The notes under the pieces were generated by a model. It was not told the DNA's origin. It made no database searches and saw only the letters and a list, made by a program, of their open reading frames with translations. Made by a program: the position numbers and the translations under genes. A stretch of 36,330 nucleotides of DNA from Verrucomicrobiia bacterium (GTDB lineage: Bacteria > Verrucomicrobiota > Verrucomicrobiia > Limisphaerales > JAOAIM01): contig JAOAIM010000006.1 of assembly GCA_026414705.1 (NCBI GenBank), positions 16,833 to 53,162 of the forward strand. The letters run 5' to 3'. Shown here in pieces: positions 25,167-32,423 of the stretch (its first letter is position 1; the number at the start of each line of letters is the position of its first letter).

Positions 25167-26582
25167 TCATTCCCCGCGCGTTTCCTCGGCGCGGCTGAGA
25201 ATCTCGCCGCGCTTGAGCCTTGTGCGCAGGCGTTGACCGGGTTGAACGGCGCGCGCATCGCGCAGCACCGCGCCGGTGGCGGCGTCGAAGGTTATCGAGT
25301 AACCGCGCGCGAGCACCTGTTCCGGGCCCAGCAGTCGCAGGCGCGTTTGCAACTCGTTGAAGCGCGCCAGCCGCAGCTCCAAAAGACGCCGCGCCCGCTC
25401 ACGCACGCGAGCCGCCGCGCGGTCGAGCCGTTCCCGCCGTCGCGCCAGCACCAGCGCGGGACGCACGCGAGCCAGCCGATCCAGCAGCGACTGGCAGTGG
25501 ACGCGCCGCTCGCGCAGGTGTCGGGTGGCGTTGCGCCGGAGCGCCTCAAGGGCGTCGTCGAGCCGCTGGGCCGCCTCGCGCAGGGCGCGGCGCGGATGCG
25601 CCCGGCGCAGGTCTGCAAGCGCATCGGTCAGTGCCTCGCGCGCGGCGTTGAGCCCGCGCTGCAACGCGGCACGCAACCGCGCTGGCGCGGCGCGCACCAT
25701 CTCCCGCGCCCGCACGGCGCCCTCGGTGAGGATTTCAGCGGCGGCGCTCGGCGTGGCCGCGCGCACATCCGCCACGAAATCGCTGATCGTGAAGTCAATT
25801 TCATGGCCAACCGCCGAGACCACCGGCACGGCGGACTCGAAAATGGCGCGGGCGACGACCTCCTCGTTGAACGCCCACAGGTCTTCGAGACTGCCGCCGC
25901 CGCGCGTGAGCAGGATTACATCCAGTGCGCGCGCCTCGGGCGGACCGCTCCCGGCCCATTCGTTGAGTAGCCGAATGGCCGCCGCGATTTCGCCCGCCGC
26001 GCCCTCGCCCTGCACGCGGCAGGGAACAAAAATGATTTCCAGCGCCGGGTTGCGCCGGCGTATCACGTGCAACACGTCACGAATGGCCGCGCCGGTCGGC
26101 GAGGTGACCAGCCCGATGCGACGGGGAATTTTGGGCAACGGCCGCTTGCGTTCGGGCGCGAAAAGCCCCTCGGCGGCGAGCTTTTGTTTGAGTCGCTCGA
26201 AGGCCAGTTGCAGCGTGCCCACGCCCTGCAACTCCAGCGCGCGCACCACCAGTTGATACTGGCCGCGCGCCTCATAGACGGTGAGGTCGCCCTGCACCAG
26301 CAGCTTCTGTCCGTCAGCCAGCAGTTCGCGGTGTGCGACCGGTTCGTTGCGAAACAGCACGCAGTTGAGCTGTGCCCCGGCATCCTTGAGCGTGAAGTAA
26401 ACGTGGCCCGAAGCCTGCGCGCGCAGATTCGACACCTCGCCCGAAACCCAGACCTGGCCAACGTGCTGTTCGAGCAGACGTCGGATTTGCGCCGTCAACT
26501 CGCTGACCGTCAGCACACGCCGCGCGGTTTCAGGCGGGAACAACTCCCCGAAGTCCCATTGGGATTTGACCTGCCGGCCCAT
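25167..26582 (-). CDS. xseA: Exodeoxyribonuclease VII large subunit
   Basis: A 471-residue protein. The N-terminal OB-fold ([20 protein letters not shown] … [27 protein letters not shown]) binds single-stranded DNA. The catalytic core follows ([25 protein letters not shown], then [19 protein letters not shown] and [28 protein letters not shown]), then a long Arg-rich coiled-coil (about 290-420), and a C-terminal GYSITFD segment. With XseB it degrades single-stranded DNA to oligonucleotides. The small subunit gene xseB is not in the window. The ATG at 26582 was preferred to a GTG at 26609. It diverges from tal. Confidence 0.93.
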   Translation of the reverse strand: MGRQVKSQWDFGELFPPETARRVLTVSELTAQIRRLLEQHVGQVWVSGEVSNLRAQASGHVYFTLKDAGAQLNCVLFRNEPVAHRELLADGQKLLVQGDLTVYEARGQYQLVVRALELQGVGTLQLAFERLKQKLAAEGLFAPERKRPLPKIPRRIGLVTSPTGAAIRDVLHVIRRRNPALEIIFVPCRVQGEGAAGEIAAAIRLLNEWAGSGPPEARALDVILLTRGGGSLEDLWAFNEEVVARAIFESAVPVVSAVGHEIDFTISDFVADVRAATPSAAAEILTEGAVRAREMVRAAPARLRAALQRGLNAAREALTDALADLRRAHPRRALREAAQRLDDALEALRRNATRHLRERRVHCQSLLDRLARVRPALVLARRRERLDRAAARVRERARRLLELRLARFNELQTRLRLLGPEQVLARGYSITFDAATGAVLRDARAVQPGQRLRTRLKRGEILSRAEETRGE

Positions 26583-26824
26583 CGCGCCCAATGAGCCACA
26601 ACCCGCCACGCGCCGAAAGCCGGAAGTTGGAAGGGCGAAGAATTTGCAACTCAGGAAATCAGGAACTCCGAATCAGGGCGTTCAAAAAATCCGCGCGTCC
26701 GTTCCGTGTGTTCGGTTCATGCCTCTCGGCCCTGGAACGCCGGCGCTGCCGGCTCGCCCCTTCACGGGGATTGCCAGCAACGGGGCGCTGCGGCACTGTG
26801 ATGCCAGAGCAATCAGAGTTGACC
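26583..26824. promoter_or_regulatory. Divergent intergenic region between xseA and tal
   Basis: About 240 bases separate the two divergent genes. A less GC-rich stretch near 26640-26690 is the likely promoter area. I could not fix a convincing -35/-10 pair. An in-frame extension of tal to 26591 has no coding character. Confidence 0.4.
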
Positions 26825-27823
26825 ATGAACGCGACCGCCACGATTTCGCAACCGCGCGCCGCCGCCGCGCTCAACCAACTCGAACAGTTGCGGCAATGGA
26901 CCACCGTGGTGGCCGACACCGGCGACTTTGCCACGTTGCGCCAGTTCGCGCCGCAGGACGCCACCACCAATCCCACGCTCATCCTCAAGGCCGCCGAGAA
27001 ACCCGAATACGCTCCGGTGCTCGAACGCGCCGTGGCCGAGGCGCGCACCACCGGACTGAGCGGCGAACGACTCATCGAGGAAGCCCGAATGCGCCTGCTG
27101 GTCGCATTCGGCATCGAAATTCTGCGCCTCATCCCCGGCCGCGTTTCGACGGAGACCGACGCGAGCCTGTCGTTCGACACCGCGGGCATCATTGCGCAGG
27201 CGCGGCGCTTCATCGAGTTGTATCGCCAGCAGGGCATCGGGCGCGAGCGCGTGCTCATCAAGATCGCTTCCACCTGGGAGGGCATCCGCGCCTGCGAGGC
27301 CCTGGAGCGCGAGGGCATTCATTGCAACATGACCTTGCTCTTCTCGCTGGTGCAGGCCGCCGCGTGCGCTGAAGCCGGCGCGAAACTCATCTCGCCCTTC
27401 GTCGGCCGTATCCTCGACTGGTACCGCAAAAACACCGGGCGCGACTACGCCCCGGCCGAAGACCCCGGCGTCGTCTCGGTCAAAGAAATCTACGCCTACT
27501 ACAAGAAATTCGGTTACCCGACCGAGATCATGGGCGCGAGCTTTCGCAACAAGGGTGAAATCCTGGAGCTGGCCGGTTGCGACCTGCTTACCATCAGCCC
27601 GCAACTGCTCGCCGAACTGCAGGCTTCCACCGAACCGATCGGTCGCAAACTCCACCCTGACGCGGCGCGCGACGCCGCCATCGAGCGGCTCGACCTCGAC
27701 GAAAAGCGTTTCCGCTGGCTGCTCAACGAAAACGCGATGGCGAGCGAGAAAACCGCCGAGGGCATCCGCATCTTCCACGCCGACGCCCAGAAACTCAACG
27801 CGCTCATCGCGGCCCGACTTTGA
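26825..27823 (+). CDS. tal: Transaldolase
   Basis: A 332-residue enzyme of the non-oxidative pentose phosphate pathway. It moves a dihydroxyacetone unit from sedoheptulose-7-phosphate to glyceraldehyde-3-phosphate. Schiff-base Lys146 lies in [13 protein letters not shown]; the family motifs [12 protein letters not shown] (45-56), [14 protein letters not shown] (105-118) and CNMTLLFS are all present, as are the C-terminal helical [26 protein letters not shown]. Length fits TalB-type enzymes. The ATG at 26825 was chosen by homology; another Met lies eight codons upstream. It precedes zwf by 103 bases on the same strand, so the two likely form a pentose-phosphate unit. Confidence 0.95.
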   Translation: MNATATISQPRAAAALNQLEQLRQWTTVVADTGDFATLRQFAPQDATTNPTLILKAAEKPEYAPVLERAVAEARTTGLSGERLIEEARMRLLVAFGIEILRLIPGRVSTETDASLSFDTAGIIAQARRFIELYRQQGIGRERVLIKIASTWEGIRACEALEREGIHCNMTLLFSLVQAAACAEAGAKLISPFVGRILDWYRKNTGRDYAPAEDPGVVSVKEIYAYYKKFGYPTEIMGASFRNKGEILELAGCDLLTISPQLLAELQASTEPIGRKLHPDAARDAAIERLDLDEKRFRWLLNENAMASEKTAEGIRIFHADAQKLNALIAARL

Positions 27824-27926
27824 GCCGCGCGCGCCCGCGGCGCACGCGGGCGCGTCGCGCCGTTTCGGATGGGTTCGCCTGCGGCGCAACGTTGAATTCG
27901 CGTCCCGGCGGAGCCATGCTCCAACC

Positions 27927-29486
27927 GTGAACACGCCCGATGCGCTCGACGAGTTGATCGCCTGCCGGCTCGACGCCGGGCGCAAGGCCCTCGAACCGTG
28001 CTCGGTCGTCATCTTTGGCGCCAGCGGCGATCTGACGGCGCGCAAGCTCATCCCGGCGCTCTACCACCTGCATCTGGAAAAACAACTGCCGCCCGCCTTT
28101 CGCGTCCTCGGCGTGGCGCGTCGCGAGAAAACCGACGCGGCCTGGCGCGAGGAACTGCGCGAGGCGCTGGGGCGCTTCTCCCGCACGCAGCCCGTCAACG
28201 AGGAGGCGTGGCATCAGTTCGCGGCGCACCTGAAGTATTGTCGCGGCGATCTCACCGACCCGGCCACCTATGCGCGGCTCAAGGAAACGCTCGCCGCCGC
28301 GCCCGACCCGTCGCTGCAGCAAAACCTGCTCTTTTATCTGGCCACGCTGCCGAGTCAGTTCGCCGAGGTCGTGCGCCAGTTGCATCAGGCCGGACTGCTG
28401 CAGCGGGACGCCGGGAAGGGCTGGCAGCGCATCGTGGTCGAGAAACCCTTCGGGCATGACCTCGCCTCGGCCCGCGCGCTCAATCAGGAACTGGCGCGCC
28501 ACGCCCACGAGCATCAGGTCTTTCGCATTGACCATTACCTGGGCAAGGAAACCGTTCAGAACATCCTCATGTTCCGCTTTTCCAACTCGATCTTCGAGCG
28601 GCTCTGGAATCGCGAATCGGTGGACCACGTGCAGATCACCGTGAGCGAGAAAAACGGCGTGGGCGAACGCGGCGCCTACTACGAGGAAGCCGGCGCGCTG
28701 CGCGACATGGTGCAAAATCACATCCTGCAGGTGCTCGCGCTGGTGGCCATGGAGCCGCCCGTTTCGCTGGAAGCGGAATCCATCCGCGACGAAAAGGTCA
28801 AGCTGCTCAAGTCCATCCGCCTGCCCGCTCCGGAGGAGGTGGCGCGGCACGTGGCGCGCGGCCAGTATTTCGCGGGCGTGGTGGACGGCCGTCCGCAACC
28901 CGGCTATCGCCAGGAGCCGAAAGTGCGGCCCGATTCGAACGTGGAAACCTACGTGGCGTTGCGGCTGTTCGTGGACAATTGGCGCTGGTCGGGCGTGCCC
29001 TTCTACGTGCGCACCGGCAAGTGCCTTCCGCTGAGCGCCAGCGAGGTGCGCATCCAGTTCCGGCCCACGCCGCACGTGCTTTTTGCCGCCGCGTGCAACG
29101 GGCGGCTCGACCCCAACGCCCTCACGCTCCGGCTGCAACCTGACGAGGGCATCTCCATCCGCTTCAACGGCAAGGTGCCCGGCATCAACCTTGCCGTGCG
29201 CCCGGTGCGCATGCATTTCAGCTACGACTCGGAGTTCGGCGCCTACACACCCGAAGCCTACGAACGGCTGCTGCTGGAGGCGCTGGCGGGCGACGCCACG
29301 TTGTTCATCCGGCGTGATGAGGTCGAGTGCGCGTGGCGGATCGTGGACGCGATTCGCGCGGGCTGGGACGGCAAACCGCTCACCAACCGCGAGTTTTACG
29401 CCGCCGGCACCTGGGGGCCGGTCGCCGCCGAAGACCTCCTCGCCCAGAGCGGTCACGTCTGGCATGAACCCCGGCCGGTGAAATGA
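27927..29486 (+). CDS. zwf: Glucose-6-phosphate 1-dehydrogenase
   Basis: A 519-residue enzyme that oxidises glucose-6-phosphate to 6-phosphogluconolactone with NAD(P)+, the first step of the oxidative pentose phosphate pathway. The coenzyme-binding motif is VVIFGASGDLTARKLIPAL (27-45). The substrate and catalytic motif is RIDHYLGKETVQNI (200-213) with the active-site His region. EKPFGHDLASA and the YVALRLFVDNWRWSGVPFYVRTGK segment are also typical. The GTG start at 27927 gives MNTPDALDELIACRLDAGR; the frame extends much further upstream, through tal in another frame. No adjacent pgl or gnd gene is in the window. Confidence 0.96.
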   Translation: MNTPDALDELIACRLDAGRKALEPCSVVIFGASGDLTARKLIPALYHLHLEKQLPPAFRVLGVARREKTDAAWREELREALGRFSRTQPVNEEAWHQFAAHLKYCRGDLTDPATYARLKETLAAAPDPSLQQNLLFYLATLPSQFAEVVRQLHQAGLLQRDAGKGWQRIVVEKPFGHDLASARALNQELARHAHEHQVFRIDHYLGKETVQNILMFRFSNSIFERLWNRESVDHVQITVSEKNGVGERGAYYEEAGALRDMVQNHILQVLALVAMEPPVSLEAESIRDEKVKLLKSIRLPAPEEVARHVARGQYFAGVVDGRPQPGYRQEPKVRPDSNVETYVALRLFVDNWRWSGVPFYVRTGKCLPLSASEVRIQFRPTPHVLFAAACNGRLDPNALTLRLQPDEGISIRFNGKVPGINLAVRPVRMHFSYDSEFGAYTPEAYERLLLEALAGDATLFIRRDEVECAWRIVDAIRAGWDGKPLTNREFYAAGTWGPVAAEDLLAQSGHVWHEPRPVK

Positions 29487-29526
29487 TGCCGCGTTGACGG
29501 TTCACCGTCGGAGATTCCGCGGTGAG

Positions 29527-29655
29527 GCCGAAAACGGCACGCGAGACGCGTGTGCTCCCCTTCTCCATTCGATGTTCGATGTTGAATGTTCGTTGTTCGA
29601 TGTTTTGCGGAGCATTCACCCTCACCCTGCCCCTCTCCCTCGAGGGAGAGGGAAT
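29527..29655 (+). repeat. ~130 bp TTCGATGTT dispersed element, copy 2
   Basis: From GCCGAAAACGGCACGCGAG through TTCGATGTTCGATGTTGAATG-like units to the palindrome CCCTCTCCCTC/GAGGGAGAGGG (29631-29652). By eye it differs from copy 3 at only two positions, both in the terminal palindrome area. The left hairpin arm is missing or altered compared with copy 3. Confidence 0.9.
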
Positions 29656-29844
29656 TCGCAAGCCGCGCACCGCGCGCGAGAGCGTTTTGGAGTGGGGCGG
29701 CTTGCCGCCGCTTTCGCTTTGCCGACTGCCATCGGCGATGGTGCAGATTGCCAATCTGCGCTCCGCTCCGACGCTTCACGCGCCGTTCGCTGTTCGCTGT
29801 TCAGTGTTGGTTGTTCGATGTTTTGCGGAGCGCACGCCCGATCT

Positions 29845-29865
29845 CCCTCTCCCAGCGGGAGAGGG
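29845..29865 (+). repeat. CCCTCTCCC-AGC-GGGAGAGGG palindrome
   Basis: A 9-bp stem with a 3-nt loop, a variant of the palindrome ending the ~130 bp element. It is preceded by TTGTTCGATGTTTTGCGGAGCG, so it is a partial copy of the same element. It is followed by TTTGGGGTGAGGG. Confidence 0.8.
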
Positions 29866-30035
29866 TTTGGGGTGAGGGAGAACGCGTCGCGGGCGTGAGA
29901 GTGTCCCCTTGCTCGCGGGACTCTGTTGCGCCCCTTCGGGGCTTGAGAGGGTTGGGGTACGCGCTGACCCAGGGCGTTGCCCTGGGCTACCGTTGTGCTC
30001 GCGCCTTCGGCGCTCAAGGCTGTCGGTGAAAAGGT

Positions 30036-30179
30036 GTTTTCGGCGGGACGCCGAAAACGGCACGCGAGACGCGTGTGCTCCCCTTCTCCATTCGATGTTC
30101 GATGTTGAATGTTCGTTGTTCGATGTTTTGCGGAGCATTCACCCTCACCCTGTCCCTCTCCCTCAAGGGAGAGGGAATT
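30036..30179 (+). repeat. ~130 bp TTCGATGTT dispersed element, copy 3 with a 5' hairpin
   Basis: It begins with a perfect 10-bp stem GTTTTCGGCG-GGA-CGCCGAAAAC (30036-30058), followed by ACGCGAGACGCG, the tandem TTCGATGTT units, and a final palindrome CCCTCTCCCT-CA-AGGGAGAGGG (30154-30175). It is nearly identical to copy 2 from 30049 on, 522 bp away, which suggests a recent duplication or gene conversion. Confidence 0.9.
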
Positions 30180-30474
30180 GGCGAGGCCGCGCCCACGCGA
30201 GCGCGAGAGCGTTTTGGATGCGGAGACCGGTTGCTGCTTTGGACTTGCCGTCTGCGCGGTGGTGGCCAGCCGTGGAGCCGAGCTGCCAACATGAGCATCC
30301 TTTGGGGTGCGCGACGCAACGCCCCACGGCTCGGCGGCCAATCTGAATGGCCCATGATCCGAACCCTGCGCTCAGCGGATGGTGCAGCGCAATTCCCAAA
30401 GCGGCACGCGGCTGGGCTTGGCGGAGGCGACCGGCCAGCAGGCGGGGGAGGAGTTTTCGGTGTTTGAAAAGAAA

Positions 30475-30506
30475 CGGGCGGGCCGGGAGTTGGCGCGGCC
30501 CGCCCG
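30475..30506 (-). terminator. Rho-independent terminator of the exported-protein operon
   Basis: On the minus strand a perfect 10-bp GC stem (CGGGCGGGCC/GGCCCGCCCG) with a 12-nt loop is followed by TTTCTTTTCAAAC. It lies 16 bases past the stop of the last gene in the operon. Confidence 0.85.
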
Positions 30507-30521
30507 CGGGTCAGGCAAAGT

Positions 30522-30968
30522 TTACGGCTTGTAGAGCCGGTAGAAGCGCTGGCCGGTCGGTGGGTTGACGATGATGTATTTGATCGTGCCGTCGTCCTGC
30601 ACGGTCTCGGGCGCGGGCAGCCAGTTGGTGGTGGTGATGTTGGTGCTTTGTCGCAGTTCCCAGCCGGGGGAGGGCGAGGGCCACCAAACCATGACGGTGT
30701 TGGTGGTGGTGCGCGCGACGTTGAGCGTGGGCGCGCCGGGCGTCTGCACCACCGAAATCAGACTCCAGAAACCGCCGGTCAGGCCGAAGCTGCCGCCGGT
30801 CATGGTCGGCCCGGCGTCGGGCTGGCCGATGGTGCCGGAGACCGAAAAGACCCCACCGGTGCTGGTGCCGCCGCCGCCGTCAATGGTCCACCAGTCAATT
30901 TTGAATTGCGCCAGGGCGCCGGCCCCGAGGGCCAGCGCGCCAATGAGAGCCAAACGGATGGGTTTCAT
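30522..30968 (-). CDS. Small secreted protein with 'GTIGQPDAG … GGFW' module
   Basis: A 148-residue exported protein. A signal peptide (about 1-20, MKPIRLALIGALALGAGALA) is followed by FKIDWWTIDGGGGTSTGGVF… and SVSGTIGQPDAG … GGSFGLTGGFWS, a Verrucomicrobiota-typical beta module found at the start of many secreted proteins. The C-terminal half (WELRQSTNITTTNWLPAPET … GQRFYRLYKP) is the recurrent short 'ends-in-FYRL' surface module of the same group. Function unknown; likely surface-attached or extracellular. It is the last gene of a three-gene operon, three bases after the protease stop. Confidence 0.85.
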   Translation of the reverse strand: MKPIRLALIGALALGAGALAQFKIDWWTIDGGGGTSTGGVFSVSGTIGQPDAGPTMTGGSFGLTGGFWSLISVVQTPGAPTLNVARTTTNTVMVWWPSPSPGWELRQSTNITTTNWLPAPETVQDDGTIKYIIVNPPTGQRFYRLYKP

Positions 30969-30971
30969 GGT

Positions 30972-32390
30972 TCACCTCGTCGGGTTTTGGGGGTTATCCG
31001 GTTCGGGTTCGTTCTGCTGCTGTTGTTGCTGTTTGCGACGTTCGATTTCGGCGCGCGCGTCGTTGGCCTTGTTGCGGCTGCGTTCGCGCAGGCCGGGTTG
31101 ATCGGCTTCGGCTGCGAGCTTGTTGAACCAGGCTTCGGCCTCTTCGAGCTGGCCGCTGTCGCGGTAACGTTGGGCCAGTTCCAGGCGGACGGCGTCCCGT
31201 TCGCGGGCGGCGGCGTGCCGCTCGGCTTCCAATAAATACTCGATGGCGGCCTTTTTGTCACGCTGTTGGTCGGCGAGTTGGACGCGCAGGATGGCGTCGC
31301 GGAGTTTGGGGTTGGGCGATTCCTCCAGATTGCAGGGCAAATCGTAGTTGGGTTTGAAGTCGCGGATGGTCGCCGCGCCCTGGCGGGGCACGACGTCGGT
31401 GCTGGTGCTGAGGACGCTGGCCGGCTCGGCGTGAGTGCCGGCTTGAAGCACGAGCACGCGGTTGTTCAGGACGCCGGCGTTGATGGCTTTTTGGATGGTT
31501 TGGTAGGGGAGAGGAAATGTTCCAAACTCAAGGAAAGGGATCCATCGGGCCGGGTCCACGTAAATGGGGCGTTTGGTCAAAAGCCAGGATTGGTCGGCGG
31601 AGGCCTGGCCGCTCATGCGGTTTTGCTGGCAATCGGAGAGCATCCAGCGGTAATCGCCGTTGTGGTAGGACATGACGTTGGACCAGACCATGTCCACTTG
31701 ATATTTCTGCGCGGCACTGAGGCTGGCGTAGGGCAGCGAGAAGTTGGTGTAGGAAATTTGGTCGCGCGTCCAGTCGGGGTGATCTTTGATGGTGTCGCTG
31801 CATTCGTCACCGCCGTCGGAGCCGGCGGTCTCATGGGTGTGGTAAAGGTTCAGGATGTGGCCGATCTCATGCATGATCGTCGTATTAAAGATGGATTGGC
31901 AGACGATGACGATGTTGTTGTCGGGCGGGAAATCGGCGCGCGCGCTGCAGCCGGAATTGCCGGTGATGTAAATGTTCACGGCGTCGCTGCGCCAGGCGTA
32001 GGTGGTGGGGTTGGCGATGGCGTTGGAGCGAATGGCGTCGCGGTCGTCGGTGGTCGCCAAATACCACTGCGACAACCCGGACAGGTTCACAATCTCGACC
32101 AGGTGCAGCCGCAACTCGTGCGTCCAGGTTGCGAGGATCTGGTTGCCGCGGGCGACCTGGGCGCGGACTTCCTCGTCGGTGTTGATGTCGCCGGTGGCGG
32201 GTCGGTTGCCGGAGGCGTTGAGGAAGAATTTGACGGACAGGCGCACCGGCACGCCGAAGGGTGCGGGGTCAGCCGGAGCCGGTGACGCGGCGAAGAGCGC
32301 CGCCAGGGCGAGCAACAGCCGGGTGGTTTGGGCGGGTCGGACGAGCCCGATGGTTCGGGCGGGCCGTTTCAAGGGTGCGAGCGGTTTCAT
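30972..32390 (-). CDS. Secreted metzincin-like zinc metalloprotease with C-terminal helical tail
   Basis: A 472-residue exported protein. A signal segment (about 21-40) is preceded by a long basic head. The zinc-binding site is H-E-I-G-H-I-L-N-L-Y-H (174-184), a metzincin HExxHxxxxxH with Asn in place of the usual Gly. Met240 in SNVMSYHNGD fits the Met-turn. Cys148/Cys164/Cys197/Cys254 might form disulphides. It resembles pappalysin-like (M43) proteases. Residues about 375-450 are TPR-like helices (ERDAVRLELAQRYRDSGQLEEAEAWF), then a tail with QQQQQQ and NEPEPDNPQNP. It lies between the fibre-like gene (33-base gap) and the small secreted gene. A substrate among its neighbours is possible but not shown. 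Confidence 0.82.
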   Translation of the reverse strand: MKPLAPLKRPARTIGLVRPAQTTRLLLALAALFAASPAPADPAPFGVPVRLSVKFFLNASGNRPATGDINTDEEVRAQVARGNQILATWTHELRLHLVEIVNLSGLSQWYLATTDDRDAIRSNAIANPTTYAWRSDAVNIYITGNSGCSARADFPPDNNIVIVCQSIFNTTIMHEIGHILNLYHTHETAGSDGGDECSDTIKDHPDWTRDQISYTNFSLPYASLSAAQKYQVDMVWSNVMSYHNGDYRWMLSDCQQNRMSGQASADQSWLLTKRPIYVDPARWIPFLEFGTFPLPYQTIQKAINAGVLNNRVLVLQAGTHAEPASVLSTSTDVVPRQGAATIRDFKPNYDLPCNLEESPNPKLRDAILRVQLADQQRDKKAAIEYLLEAERHAAARERDAVRLELAQRYRDSGQLEEAEAWFNKLAAEADQPGLRERSRNKANDARAEIERRKQQQQQQNEPEPDNPQNPTR

Positions 32391-32423
32391 GACCTGCCGG
32401 GAGCAAGAGGTTGAGACCGGCCC

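Larger units (their letters stand above)
29487..30521. other. Repeat-dense intergenic kilobase
   Basis: More than 1 kb without a real gene lies between zwf and the exported-protein operon. It holds two near-identical copies of the ~130 bp element (about 29527-29655 and 30036-30179), a variant palindrome at 29845-29865, a CAGATT-GCC-AATCTG hairpin (about 29743-29757), and GC-rich stretches that translate to spurious proteins in all frames (for example HRTTNIQHRTSN on the minus strand). The right end carries the operon terminator at 30475-30506. Confidence 0.75.

Noticed and set aside
29453-30341. Long open frames translating to HRTTNIQHRTSN-like and MFDVECSLFDV-like proteins
   Set aside because: They are translations of the TTCGATGTT repeat on both strands, with no start signals or domain; such frames are widely mis-annotated in this bacterial group.
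29487-30521. CRISPR array
   Set aside because: The repeats are unevenly spaced, about 130 bp long and unlike direct repeats with unique spacers; no cas gene is present.
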